This document shows positions 21,612-34,118 of a DNA stretch of 64,000 nt, in pieces. The DNA comes from Hyaloperonospora brassicae (lineage: Eukaryota; Oomycota; Peronosporomycetes; Peronosporales; Peronosporaceae). The notes beneath the pieces are model-generated. The model worked only from the letters and a program-made list of their open reading frames with translations. It did not search any database and was not told where the DNA came from. The stretch is from NCBI GenBank assembly GCA_947650285.1, contig CANTFL010000106.1, positions 434,001-498,000 of the forward strand, in the 5' to 3' direction. Every line of letters starts with the position of its first letter. The first letter of the stretch is position 1. The translations under genes and the position numbers were made by a program.

Positions 21612-22643
21612 CTATTGGGTGGCGACGTTTCCCCGTGCCATACCAGGTTTCTGGTTGGGGCTGGGGTTTCTACCCATAGGAATCGGTTGTTGCTTACGCA
21701 AAGGACAAGTGGGACGCAAGTGTTTAGTGCTTCCGCACATATAACAGCGTCTCACTTTCTGTCGTTGCTCTGAAACATGAAGCTCCGCTTCACCTTCATC
21801 ATCAGCATGGCTGAGATCCATCGGTTCTGGCTTACAGTAAGCCGAGGTGCTCGCAGAGGTGGCCCTCGCAAAGCTTGGGTTGTACCCATTCCAACCAAGA
21901 CTGGCCGACTTGAAATTGTGATCAGCATTTTGAGCGATGCTAACCGCTTCCTCAAAAGTATAGAGATGGCCCGAAACACCTCGGTCCTGGCAACGCCATT
22001 ACAAAGACCTTCCATGAAGACAGTCACATAGACTGTCTCAGAAAGAGGGCCCGACTGTATAGCAGCCATCAGAGTTATCAACTCTTGGACATAGTCCGTT
22101 AACTCATTCTTACCCTGATGAGTAGACAAGAAGCGTGAGCGCACGCGATAAGCCTGTTTAGGCGGCGAGGAAACTCGCAAAGAGCTAACTTGAGCGAATC
22201 CCATGTGGAAAACGCCAAGTCGACCGACATGCCACACGTCAGAGCCCACTCGATAGCTCTTCCATCGAGCTTGGAGATAGCCGGCGAGACCCTCTGGTAC
22301 TCCAGTGAGATAAGGCCAGAGCTCATGGCCATCTCAATCTCACGTATCCAGAGGGTGAGGTTACCCCCTCCTTTCCGGAGTAATGTTTGACGTCCACCCG
22401 AAGCAGACGAGGCTTAGCATCTTCATCAGGCATCGCCACGTAGCGTGTTGGCATAGCCGACGCTACTTGGTTTTAAACCTGCACCAACAGGGCCGTTTAA
22501 TACTGCATGAAGGTCTCGACTCGTGCATTGAGCACATCGGGACCTTGTGCAGCTAGAAACTTCACATATTCTGGGCCTACGGCTGCGGTCAGCTTCTCAA
22601 GCGCGGCCTTTTAGGCCTCAGAGAGGGGTATGGATTGCTCCAT
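21612..22643 (-). pseudogene. el.1 gag with CCHC zinc knuckle, broken
   Basis: Starts at the ATG at 22643 (MEQSIPLSEA). Three in-frame TAA codons at 22611-22613, 22497-22499 and 22473-22475 each stand where the local context suggests Gln. Two frame changes follow. The capsid part is recognisable (AMSSGLISLEYQ, RVSPAISKLDGRAIEWALTC, then YRVRSRFLSTHQGKNELTDY and VFMEGLCNGVARTEVFR), and the nucleocapsid knuckle CYMCGSTKHLRPTC (C-x2-C-x4-H-x4-C) lies near 21755-21710. This matches the common oomycete gypsy gag layout. Confidence 0.85.
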
Positions 22644-22682
22644 CCTCACAGACGATCAGTCGAAACTACTCAGGCGTAGATT

Positions 22683-22699
22683 GACTACGAGTGCTACCA
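22683..22699 (-). other. Primer-binding site of el.1
   Basis: Two bases inside the 5' LTR, the coding strand reads TGGTAGCACTCGTAGTC, as expected for pairing with a tRNA 3' end (..CCA). I cannot name the tRNA. Confidence 0.7.
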
Positions 22700-22701
22700 A
22701 G

Positions 22702-23234
22702 TGTAGCGGAAATACACAGCTCCTCAAGTCAGTGGAAGACTTTAACGCTCAATGAGCAACTTAAGGTTCAGAGAACCCGACTCAAAGAGTCAACAGCTCC
22801 AAGAGCTAAGGTTTGGTTCAAAGATCCCGACTCAAAGAGACACCAAGCACATAGAGCTTACGGTCCTGTTCCAGGGGGACCAAACGATTCAAAGAATCAA
22901 ACGCACAGAGTGCACAAGGAATAGCTGCCTTAACAAGGCGTTGCTACCTCCTTAACGATCGCAAGACGCATCAGAAAGGCACGTGTCTATCGTATCAAAA
23001 TGGGAACTGAATTTTATTTCTTCTTTTAACCTAAATGAACACCTTAGAACAAAGTAATTAACCTACTCGCTAATGTCCTAAACAGACCTATCAAAAGATC
23101 TCGTAACCAATGGTTGACAGACATCAGTCTTCAACAATCGATACTATGTTCTGATATTACTTTAAAAGGGGATCCCATCCCTTGTGTGAACCACACCTAT
23201 TGTCGACTACCAGTCGACGTGTAACTCCGTTACA
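22702..23234 (-). repeat. 5' LTR of el.1
   Basis: 533 bases, TG..CA ends as read on +, matching 15514-16047. The target duplication GGATA follows at 23235-23239. Confidence 0.95.
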
Positions 23235-24255
23235 GGATATCTCGGTGTTTATCCCCGACTGAAACGGAACTAGTGATTTTTACGCATAAGCGACAGGAAA
23301 GCAAATTATATCGTCAAACCGTGGATTAATTGAAACTTCCAGTGAATCCAGAACTTCCTTTATGGTAATCACCACCACTTTACAGACTACTATGCCCAAG
23401 TTGGAAAGAGAAACTTGGCGTCAGGTCAGTAGTCACACCAACTGCTGGCAAATGTCTGGTAGTGGCGATTGATCAGGAAGTGGAAGATAGCAATTAGGGT
23501 GGTCCTTATCCGACGCTTCAGCGTCCATCTATCAGCTCAAAACGTGGGGTATAGTACTCGTGGTTGTTTAACCTTAACGATTAACTCGTTCATGATGTAG
23601 CGTGCACACACTAGCCAATGTCAAGCGCGAACGGGCCACGATGGAAAGACAGGATTCCACCTCGCAGATGCGCTGGTTCCTCGAAGATTTTTCAAACGGA
23701 CCATCTATTCGGAAGGACGACGTAAGCGACGAAACCTGGGGCGGCATTGACGTCGGTTTCTTGGCGGATAATATTTTGCGCCAAACCATTTACATTGTGC
23801 ACTACTCGATGTATTCGTAACATCGTGGGGGTGCCGAAAGTGTGTCCCAACCACGATAAACCGCAATCACCGCGTCACAGATAGCGCCACATAGTATCAA
23901 ATGCACTACAAGTGCTACTTGACAAAATTATCGTGGCGAAGATCGAACGCCGGAGAAGATAACTTTCATTCTTGGTCCTCTGGCTCATTTTTAATCGTAC
24001 ATACTCCACTCTGGCTTATCCGGGCAATCTACCGACTATGCGACGGCGATGGAAGTCCGCTTTTAACGGTTTGTGGGAGAGTGCGAGCCTACGTACCATG
24101 CTGCTGCACTTGAACAAGAATGTGCACAACTTTGCCATTTGCAAACGAAGCAATACATCGTATCTTCAGCTAGTGAGGACCACGACAGGGGCAGTGAATA
24201 TTCAATAAACCTGGTCGAGGTAGTGGGGGAAAACGCTATAATTACGGTGCATTAA
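23235..24255 (+). pseudogene. Possible decayed coding frame, 3' part
   Basis: Continues the frame of 14946-15513 across the el.1 insertion. It contains about 12 stops but no obvious frame change up to a final TAA at 24253. The best open stretch (23602-23820) reads like a soluble protein, with segments QMRWFLEDFSNGPSIRKDD and ETWGGIDVGFLADNILRQT. No family is recognised. The stop density is close to that of non-coding DNA, so the call is weak. Confidence 0.25.
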
Positions 24256-25680
24256 ACTGAGCAGTAGAGTCTCGTCCTCGAGGACACTGCGCAAGAGCTT
24301 TCGTCTCCGACGTCGATACCTCCTTCCAAGGCGCGATATTCTTTCGACGTCCCTCGGAAACGCGGACAGATCTCCCGAGGTTCGTATCGCGGATGGAACC
24401 ATAGTATGGTCCAAGCACGACGAGGATCAAAGTAGAAAAGGACGCGGTATGCTTGTCACGCGACCTACCACGTTTGATGGGGATTTTGAAAGGCCGGAAA
24501 AAGGGGGGGGAACGCGCGTCGTGAGCATAAGAAGAAGAGTTCAAGTCTGGAAATTGACCAACCAAATTACTAGCCAGCCTATCTTTACACCTATTTATAA
24601 CCGTAGGTCGTTCTCTAAACCAGTATTATCCTTAAGCCTGATCGTCCCTTTGAACACATATCGAAATTTCGTGACATGTACTTCAATGATATCGCCAGTA
24701 TTATAGCTATCGTTTCTAGAACAATAAAATTGCCCAAATCCCAAATATAGTACCAATTACCAATTCTTAGCTCTAAAGTACCCAATATATGGCCAAAAAT
24801 ACCAAATGTGTCCAAAATCAATTTGCGTTTTCGATTCAACCAGCTTCCATGGGCTTTTCTGGTTTGAACTTTAGAGACATCACTCAGGGACATCTATCGA
24901 GTATATTTCTCATGATGCAGTAGTCTCATTAGCGATGCATCCATAATTAACCGGGAACATGACCGAACTGATGCTCAATTCGAGGTCGTTGAGTATCGAC
25001 ACGGTACAACTCAGCAATAAGTATTCTTCTGCTCATTTTACGTGCTCCAATACCACCCTCTAGAGTTTATCTGATGACCGAGACCATCCACATGTCTTAA
25101 AATAATTTCCTAGACTTCCATGGGTATTCACACTTCCAGATCGGGCTATATTTAACCAAAATCAGTTCTACCCATTGTCGGACCGGTAAAGAGTATCACC
25201 GATCTGCTAGATGTTGTGACTTTTTAACAGAGTCACACCGCACCACCTGGTCCCATATTCACCTTTCCCAAAGTAATCTTGCGTTAATATTCACGATCGT
25301 TTCCGATACCGGTCAATATGACATTCCACAAGTTCGTAAATCTAGAAACCTTCGCGTGTAAATTTGCGTCTAGTCTTCACTTGCTTCAACATACACATTA
25401 TTGTCCTTCACCAACCTTCAGGTGTGTTTCTTGACTTCATCCCTTCCTTTGATCCAGATTACACCGTGGAAATTATCTATATCTGCGCCTCATCTCAGAT
25501 CGTTCCATGTCCATCATTCTGGCGACAGTTGGATCGGATCGCTGATCCCCGTTGAGATCATCTTTCATCTCCTATTGGATTGATAGATCACTTTATATCC
25601 TTTCCGCCACTTAGTGACGTCTTAACTGGGTGGCAACGATCCACGTCCCAAAAATTCGATTTGTGACATTATGACAGAAG

Positions 25681-25866
25681 CTTACCCTTGGCTCGTACCT
25701 TCTGAGCCGCGCAAATGTTAAAATGGCATCCAATTGCTTATCCAGATTAACCAGGTTACATATCTCATCGTCATGCTTGTCTTCTGATGTGAGGTCAATT
25801 TTACGACGAGTTTTTTCACGTTTATCGATGAGCCGTTAGCATGGCGCACCGTCACCTCGACGAAAG
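25681..25866 (-). pseudogene. Protease remnant of element A
   Basis: Two frames give VEVTVRHANGSSINVKKLVV and LVNLDKQLDAILTFARLRRY. The second matches the usual gypsy protease segment where LDLDDRFDLILGMPWL is typical. The active-site Asp part is not visible. Confidence 0.5.
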
Positions 25867-28800
25867 AATGTCGCGATCAAGGAACTTGGTCGACATATTT
25901 CTCACGACTGGCGTCTGATAAAAAAATTTCGACACTTCACAGTAGACTAGGGCACGATTTGAGAAGTCATTCGTCACTACAAAGCTCAAGGTGATTATTA
26001 ATACCTCATTACGATTTGCAGGATCAAACAATGGTATTTATCTGGAGCAGCTTTCATCAAGAGCTTAATAAGTTCTCTTGAGGTTGCTAGATCAGTAGGG
26101 CATTGCGCCCCTACTGAGCCCGACAGTGTTTGACAATTTTTCTAGCTGTTTCAACTTCGTAACAGCGTCGGATCTACGTCCGCTGCTCTTCTTGGCGTAA
26201 GATCAATCATTGGCTCAGTGACGCGAGACACTGCGCGTGGATTTTCAAACTAATATGGGTATTGGCCTACTTTTTGACAGCGATTGCACTTTTGAAATCG
26301 TTTACATTCAAAGATAGATGTTTCTCGCTCTCAACATACATGAGGTTCACTGGTTCTGTACGTTGAACCGCATGTCGTGTTGGTGGAGTGGTCTACTCAC
26401 AATGTGTCGCATACTGATGTCTTCCTTCTCCGCAGCTGACATTGCTTATTTAAGTACATCTAGCTCCTAGTGGACCAGGTGTCTCGATGTAATTATTTGC
26501 AATCGAACGCATGAGCACATGAAATAGCGTGTGTTCAAATACTAAGCTAGCAATTATAAAAATCCTTAAAATTCTGTAAATGCTAAGCGTATGCGCGCAC
26601 ATCACGCTTTACATGCATGGATTTTAAATACACTGTTTGAGATATAGGATCGGCTAGTAAAGGCTAAGTCGTTTGTATGATCTGGCCTTAGAGACCTACG
26701 ACGACCCAAACGCACAGGGGTCGTGCAGCCCGAGCCATAAGGCCCAAGTTGCGGCACGTCTTGCCACGACAATCGGAGAAAACGCAGTTTGCATTTTCTT
26801 GTCATCGGTATGACGAGCCCTAGTGGTGTCATCTTGTTTGCACACCAATCTCAACCGAGAATCTTTTTCGATTCCTCCATACTTAGAGACATATTTTTGT
26901 GAATTAGGGCGTGCGTCGACCCGGGGCCATCAGACTGATCCTAATCATGTCTCAATAGTTAGAGACTTAAGCACCCTGTTTTCTTAACGTCCCTGCCTCT
27001 TTAGAGTCTTGAGGGTCTAGCAAGGTCATCTTTTCTCGCGACACGTAAGTACATGGTAAATGAACTTGGCGACGGAGGAATGCTGATAATCCCTGTCCAA
27101 TAAGGACAGCATGTTTTGAAGAGCATGCTCACGCATGGTCGAACTCATTTGATGGACAGTGCTTCATTCGATATCTCGCAAATAACAGGTTCTTCCACGG
27201 TGGTGTGAAATCTATTGCTGCCATAAGCGTCCAACATGTTCACATTGAGCGAAAACGCTGCGGTTCTTGCATGGATTACAAAGTGCTGCCAGGTGCGACG
27301 AGGCAATCAGAGCTACGCGCTGACAACCGTCCGTAAACAGCTCTCACTAACAACAGTTTGATCTAGCGCTATGTTAGGCAACGAACACGGTACGCTGGAA
27401 GAAGACCGTAGACCAAGCGACTACGCCTAATTGTAGAATAGCTAACCCGTATTATTATAAATAAGTCCTGAAGTGTGTCATGTCTTACTAGTCCTGTATT
27501 GACCATATCAATATGAAAACATGTATCGTGACGTCTACTTACCACCCATTGCGCGAATCTAGCATCGAGCGATGGGTTGATACAATGGTCTATATCAACC
27601 AATGAGTAGACCCTTGGGTGACTGCAACAACATCCTGAACTTAGTGATATTGTATTGGCTATATTAAACTTAACACTCTCTATAATCATCATTATGATGA
27701 CGGGCTATATTATGTGACAGGCGCACCCTGATGCATCGGGCATTTAATTGGGTGTATACATCCATGCAGTTCGCTAAACCGGGATGTGGAAGGTGGAAGG
27801 GTCAAATACAGAGAGGTTGTATGCGAAGATGGACGGCAGTACAGCAATTAGATCAAAAATTTACAACCCCTATCGCGGGAGATAAAGTAGAAAGGCATTT
27901 AAATTGCGCGGGATCAGGATCTGTGAAACTTTGATAGCAGACGATAGAGGTCTGAGGTGTATTGATCGAGGATGTATGACACGCAAATATGAATGACGAC
28001 AATTTAATAGGAAAAACGAAGCTTAAAAGAGTGAAAAAATATGATATTAAACGAGGAAAAATGGCAACTCAAGAGACATTACGGAGGAAGCTATTTGACT
28101 GAAATTCGCATGATCGACAATCCAGAATGTTTCGCTACCGCTTACCGATAGTGGTTACGCCACAGCTCGGCTAAATCAGCCAGATACAAGGCAGTAATTA
28201 GGTACGGGATTTTGGATGTTTTAGCATCCCCACCCAAGGAAACATAGCAATATTTGACGGAGCCGGAATGTGTAGAATGAGGGGGTCCAGAAGAATGTCA
28301 CAGTCGCAATTTCCGACGATCATTTCTCAAAGGATAAAGAAGAGGACGAGTTTCCACCAAGGGCCGGATGACAATCGGCGTTGCCGACTCGATTGGCAAA
28401 AAGAGCCAACCCCGGATCCGTCTGACGTTGATGGCTGAAAATGGAGAGGATGTGGGTCGATTACCACATCGCCGTTTGATGGGAATCCTCGAAGACGCGG
28501 TATAATTTCACTAAATCCTTAAATAACCCGATGACTATAAATGATATAGGCATGATCGGTCTATCGAGATTTTACCAAGCTTTCTGGCTATATAAAGAAG
28601 AGATTTGAGCCAGAAAAATTGACTGGGGAGCCCAGCGATAGACCCGGAGTGAAGACAACGTCGGAGCCTCGTATTTGGGGAGCGATAAATTCTTTAATTT
28701 GTAAAAATACATGAAAAGGAAGCCTACTTCCAGCTCAGCGACACTGGTATAACTTTTCGACGCGACGACCAAGGAACACTCGAAAGGAAGATCAGAGAAC

Positions 28801-29455
28801 GAAATAGCTATACCCGATAATCCACAGATCGCGCGGTACAAGTGTGGCTGGCAACGCGGCGTACTGGACGAGAGCCAATAGATTGTTCAATTCCTCGCGA
28901 TAAACACAAGACACGCTGATAACCCCCAAAGGAAATTATCGTTCATACGCCTAGAAGATCGACCTTTACACCTTAGATGACTTCTTGATTGAAGTCAAAA
29001 GAGTCGGAGAAGGGCATCGCGAATTTTAACTAGACTCTTTGATGCAGATCGTAGATGAGGGTGCATTGAGTCTTAATGTCTTCACCGGAGTTAACAAAGC
29101 AGAGGTATTTGGAGATGAGGAGACTCCAAAGGCCAGAAACGATTGATTAAGAGGCCAGAAACACTATCATTTCGTTGACGTTTGCTTTCTGAAGGCACTG
29201 CGGGCGAGGCCGAAACAAGAGAAGCTCCGGAAGCTAGCTGTGCAAGATGAGCCCGAAGCAAGTCGCGATCGGCGACAGCGAGATCGCGATCGGGTTCCCG
29301 GTCTTAAACCAACCAACGAAGTAGCTTACGTCCGGAGCACGGATCAAAAATCCTCCGGATCAATCGGCGGCGATCACATATTACATTCGGGGTATTCGGC
29401 GATCCGATCAGCGATCTCCGCGCTTCTATCGTATGTCGCGGGAACATGACGCGAT

Positions 29456-29997
29456 CTATTTCTCGAAATCGTCAATATTCTGTTGGTCGCAAATACTGGC
29501 AGCCTGGTATATCTTAGAGTCGACGTATCGGAAAGCTCGGATCGACTCAAGCCGCGAGACTCTGGACATTAACATTAGATGACGATTGATATTAATTAAC
29601 AGACACTTATTTTCCAGCGTAGCGCGAAAAGTTGCCATATCACGACGAACCTTCTCCGGGTCAGCGGATGTGACTTCGAACAAGAACTTCTTCAAGCGCT
29701 TGATCTCTTCTTCCAATGCCGAGGTTCTCGCCAGACAATCCTTTTGTTTACCTAGCACTTCTTCGAATTCTTCGCGACGCTCGCGCGCTCTCTGGAAAGC
29801 GGCTATGGACGATTAAAGCGCTGCTTAGCAAAGCCGCTTAGCTGGGATCTGACGTCGCGTAAAGTGTTTAGTTCCTTCGCCAGACGTTTAAAGCGATGCT
29901 TCTCTTTCCTCAGTAATTCTTCCAGAGACCCGGACCATCTCGCAACATCCTCGTAGATCATAAGAGTATAGTGAAGGGCGTTCAACATGCCGGCCAT
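29456..29997 (-). pseudogene. Coiled-coil gag-like fragment of element A
   Basis: Two blocks on -: 29997-29803 (MAGMLNALHYTLMIYEDVAR, then charged helix) and 29758-29456 (LARTSALEEEIKRLKKFLFE, later RLESIRAFRYVDSKIYQAAS). Both are strongly helical with heptads and belong together, separated by a frame change near 29800. The style is that of a coiled-coil pre-capsid protein seen in oomycete gypsy elements. No zinc knuckle is found here. Confidence 0.55.
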
Positions 29998-30892
29998 CGT
30001 CGGACGATCGACACACGAAGAGGTCGTTACTCGGGTGCTCGGAATAAGCGGGTACTATTCGATAAGGGACCTTCTGGTGCCGGGAGCGGGCGAACCTCAC
30101 CCTAATTTTAATGAAAGGGAGGTTCTAAACGGTTGTGGCGTGCACATGGAGAGGGTTAAACGGCGGGACTGATTAAGTGAAAGTACGAGTGCTCAGTTAG
30201 ACCGACACTGTATGTAGACTAACGGCGCAGGGGACGACTGTGGTAAAGCTACCAGTGAAATTTTCGATACGAGATCAGATCGCGTCCCCGTTCTATCCAA
30301 TTTGGCAAACGGTTAGCGGCGCCGGTCTCACACCTGATCGGATCACGTCCACTGGACAATTAGATAGAATCGGATATCAGATCTGAAAGGATGGAACCTG
30401 CGGCATCAGGTTAAACTATGACGAACGAAGAATAAAAATCATGGCTCTTCGATCACTGTAAACGGGACGATTACGATGGAGATCAAGGAGACGATCGTGA
30501 CCGATGATCAGGTATGGGATCGCGATTATGTTGGTGTGGGCCACTATAAGCGATAGCGATCAGAGGACCGTGTACCACAACATGTGATCCGCGATCAGCA
30601 ATGAGATCACGATCAAGGAGATGAACAAGATCAAGGAGGCGATCAGGTATGTGGTCGCGATCAAGCTAGTTTGGGTTACACTACACGATCTGCGAACAAA
30701 AAAAAGATTGCGATTAGGCAAGCATACCAGGTGTGTGCTATACAAGTACAAAGGAAGGACCTTCTCGAGAGAGCAACAACGTGGCATGCTATGTCTGAGA
30801 TATGGGGATAAGTACAGGGTTGCTAGATTCGATTTAGTAAGATAAAACAGAGTTCGATTTGCTTCTACAAATACGCGTCGTCTCTTCCAGGA

Positions 30893-31424
30893 TGAATTGT
30901 TTGGCCACCCGACGTCACAGATTACGCTACACCTGCAAAAGAATCTCACCTGTATTGTTTTGACAGGTGCGTAAAGGACTCTCACCCCCTAAAACTGCGA
31001 TCGGACGCAGGAAATCCTTTGTACGGAAAGACGTAAGATCGTGAGATGGCTCAAGTGGTCAGAAGGCTCGCGAATCAATGTCTATATTTTGGATAGACGA
31101 CCTGTTACAGATCAGGGTGACTCATACCGAGCACCCTACAAGTATACAAATGATCCCGTGACGGGCGCTACGTGATCACACTAATCCCAGATCGCGGTAT
31201 AAAGAATATCACACCCAGATCGAACCTCGGCTTTATCATAAACACGTTCAATTCATTCATCGACACGAGTCCATCAAAGAAGTTCAACCCGCCCTACCAA
31301 CGGGTACACAAGACGAGGAAGGCTATCAAGAGCATGGAAACGGATCACCCCTCCGACAATCGGTCGTCTGGGCGCCAGCGGCTATCCGGGACCACAAGGT
31401 CGTTTTGATCACTACTCCACCACA
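30893..31424 (-). repeat. LTR of element A (copy of 53339-53871)
   Basis: 532 bases. On the - strand it begins TGTGGTGGAG and ends CA. It is highly similar over its whole length to 53339-53871, and the similarity stops at both ends exactly at TG and CA. Flanking pentamers (CAGGA and CTTAC) do not match, so it is not a simple solo LTR. Confidence 0.85.
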
Positions 31425-31559
31425 CTTACGCCAAGGATGAACAATGTGTAGCTGTTGCTACGTGCTCTTTGGAGCGACGAGCTCAGGGACCCAGATATTT
31501 AAAGTCGGCATCATTATGTGCGAAGCTACATTGATATTTCGTCGAGCGCGGCCTGCTGG

Positions 31560-32869
31560 GCTTTATCACGGATGATGAGTATACTCCTCATACCGTTGTT
31601 CCTCATGATGAGAAGTTGTTGTATCGGATCCTCTATGAGGCACATGAGGTTGCGTTGAGTAGTCATTTCGATCGTGAGAAGACCTATGGATCAGTTAGCC
31701 AATGCTATTGGTGTCCTAAACGCTGAAAATAGGCAAGCACGTATGTGAGTACATGCGAAACGTGTCAATAAATCAAATCTTATTTATTTTCGGCTGCGCC
31801 GCTAGCTAGTTTGCCTGTACCTAAGGTAGGGTGGGCGTCCATCAGCATGAATTTCATGTTTGGTTTACCAAAAGTATCGTATAGCGATACGGGTATTGTG
31901 GTCTTTGCTAACCATTTAAGCAATATGACTCATTAAGCCGCTGTTTTAGATACCATTGATGTTGAAGAATCAGCTACAATGTTTATTTATCGAGTGTTTC
32001 GACAACACTTTTTGCCTGTGACAAGTGTCCTTGACCGAGACCCTCGCTTCACTTCGAAGTTTTGGAAGTCAATCTACAAGGTGATAGACACAAATCTGGA
32101 CATGTCTACAGCGGATGATCCGCAGACCGATGGCCACACCGATGGAATAATTCGCGTAATCGGTAACATATTCGAGTGCTTGCGTCAATACAGCAAAACG
32201 TTTTAGTACGATGGTCTATGTCGTTAAATTTGTGTTGTACAACGCTTTTCATGGCTCTACAGGCTTTACTCCGTTCTGTGCAAACAGTCTCACACACACC
32301 CTCGTTCCGTTAATGCTACCACTACGTGGTTCACAGCTTGATGAGGGAGGGTTTGACAATAGGCTCGCTGAATTTATCGTATAATATATCCAAAAACAAG
32401 TAATCAATCTTCTGAAATCACGATTGGATGTCTTACGACATGTGCGTGGCGCACTGGATGTTAGCCAAGACAAGCAGAAGAAACAAGCTGATGCGAGAGT
32501 TAGAGGTTGTAGTGAAGGTTATGGGTTTGGAGACCAAATGCTACTTATTGTTAAATCCTACCTACAAATGTAGTGTCCGCTGTCTTCAAGACAAAGTTAC
32601 GTCCGCGCTTCATTGAACCTTTCACGGCCGTTGCTAAGAAGCGGCCTGCGTATACGCTCAATCTTCCGCGCAAAGTGCGCACACACTCTGTGTTCTACGT
32701 TGGCTTGTTTGAGCCGTATCGGGATCCGTCCCACGTGAACTTGGAAGCTCTTGCGCCGCGACATCTGGCATGGTTCTCGGCTGCTGAATCCGAACCAAGA
32801 TGTCAATATGAGCCTACATCCGAGTCTGACTTAATTCCACCTTATGAAGATGAGCTTGCGTCGCATTGA
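31560..32869 (+). pseudogene. el.2 integrase
   Basis: Decayed integrase. The zinc region VSTCETCQ is at about 31745, the core FTSKFWKSIYKV plus STADDPQTDGHTDG at about 32050-32145, and the GPY/F-like LRPRFIEPFTAVAKK with VFYVGLFEPYRDPSHVN at 32590-32740. Several stops and frame changes are present. It keeps Trp where el.1 has TGA. Confidence 0.8.
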
Positions 32870-32879
32870 GCGCGCTCTG

Positions 32880-34060
32880 GGTATCACTTAAGGTCTCATG
32901 GAGACAAGTCATCTTGAGCATCAATTTTCTATGCTCCTTCTACGGTACACTGACCATCACCGACGCTGCTCGATGAACAAGGAACAACCAGTTTCATGTA
33001 TAGAGGCTCCTGAAACGACGTCTTCGTCATGGCCAATGTCAGTATCTGGTAAAGTGGCGAGGGTATTCGGAGGCGGGTAATGCATTGTAGTATAATATGA
33101 CCTTTCAAACGGGGGGCATATGCCGTGGATGATTTCGAATGTCGTGGTAAGGTGATCCTGCGACAGAGTGTACTTCGCACCAATAGAGGTGTGAACAGTG
33201 AGGTTCTTGGTCGCTGCTTCATCAAAAATTTACAGCTCCCGGCATAGCCGAAGCAAAGTGGAGGCTAATTTGCCATTGGCCTCTGATCTAAAGCGGAAGC
33301 CGACGCTTTCGTTCGAAACAAATATACGACACATCGGCGTTTGTTCTTTTAGCTACCACGCTGCTGAAGCGTCCAACTCGATGAACTCAGCGCATAAACG
33401 CGCTCTCCCCTTCCTGCTGAGATTTGCCTGCATAGAAGAGAATGGATATACTATAAATCGGTGGAACTGGTGCGCCTTGTGCTTGCACATTAAGTCTCGC
33501 CGTGGATTGACAATGGGTTGTTAAATACGGCTGCATGTACTTCTCGCGAAGTGCCTGTAGTCTCGCCACCTCTTAAGAAGAACTAGGTTCTAGACCGATG
33601 GCCCATATTGCTGATGAATGACCAATCGTTTGACATACACGTCATTCCACCTGCGTAGAGTCAACAGATATTCAAGACGGCCTTTACGAGTAACAGCAAG
33701 CTATGTGTAACGTAGAGAGCTTTCTCCTTGCTGAATGAACAGTTGCTGTTGCTCATCAGGCGGATATGGGATGATCGCATCGCCCGAACCGGGTGTTTGA
33801 TGCTGCACCATTGGTGCATTGACCTTGCCACATTCAGCGAAAGGATTGGGTGCCGTATGAGGCTTTCCTTAGGCACAGATGGGCTGGACAATGTCCCTGC
33901 ATCACCATGAACACTGGTGACGCAGACACATATCGCAACAATAGCCCACCTCCTAATCGAGATCGAGGTAGGGAGAAAGAGTCTGAGACTCATGGGGTGG
34001 CGATACCTAAGTGTTTAGTGCTTTAAGAAAACGTGTCATGGAACGCACACACCATCCTCT
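32880..34060 (-). pseudogene. el.2 copy of the opposite-strand ORF
   Basis: On -, this region aligns with el.1's aORF. LREKYMQPYLTTHCQS and LNVQAQGAPVPP at 33569-33387, followed by VHRVGRFSSVVAKRTNADVS, match el.1 without gaps. The coiled-coil frame near 33000-32880 (HRKLMLKMTCLHETL) is also retained. Several stops are present, so this copy is dead. Its value is that it shows the aORF belongs to the element family. Confidence 0.7.
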
Positions 34061-34118
34061 TCGAGAAAGGATTCAATTTGCGTTTTGTGGTAACGTCAGT
34101 CTGACGGGAGATGGTGTA

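Larger units (their letters stand above)
15514..23234 (-). mobile_element. Ty3/gypsy retrotransposon el.1, complete with LTRs
   Basis: A 7.7 kb element transcribed on the - strand. It is bounded by two LTRs of 534 and 533 bases that begin TG and end CA, and flanked by the 5-base target duplication GGATA (15509-15513 and 23235-23239). Order on - is 5' LTR, PBS, gag with CCHC knuckle, protease, linker, reverse transcriptase, RNase H, integrase, PPT, 3' LTR, i.e. the Ty3/gypsy order. By eye the LTRs differ at about 14 sites (roughly 97% identity), so the insertion is fairly recent. All gag-pol parts carry stops or frame changes. An additional ORF lies on + between integrase and 3' LTR. Confidence 0.95.
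24256..31424 (-). mobile_element. Decayed gypsy-like element A with one LTR
   Basis: Degenerate - strand retroelement sequence. From the right it holds an LTR at 30893-31424, a GATC-rich leader, a coiled-coil gag-like fragment at 29456-29997 and a protease remnant at 25681-25866. I found no reverse transcriptase or integrase, so the 3' half is missing or too decayed. The LTR start abuts el.2 sequence exactly at 31424/31425, which suggests insertion of A into el.2. About 27730-27785 resembles 1821-1876. The rest holds no gene that I can support. Confidence 0.6.

Noticed and set aside
21612..22643. Stop-codon reassignment (TAA = Gln)
   Set aside because: The intact transporter and GH17 use normal codes, and the retroelements also contain TGA stops and frameshifts, so decay is the simpler explanation.
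30893..31424. Solo LTR
   Set aside because: The flanking pentamers differ (CAGGA and CTTAC).
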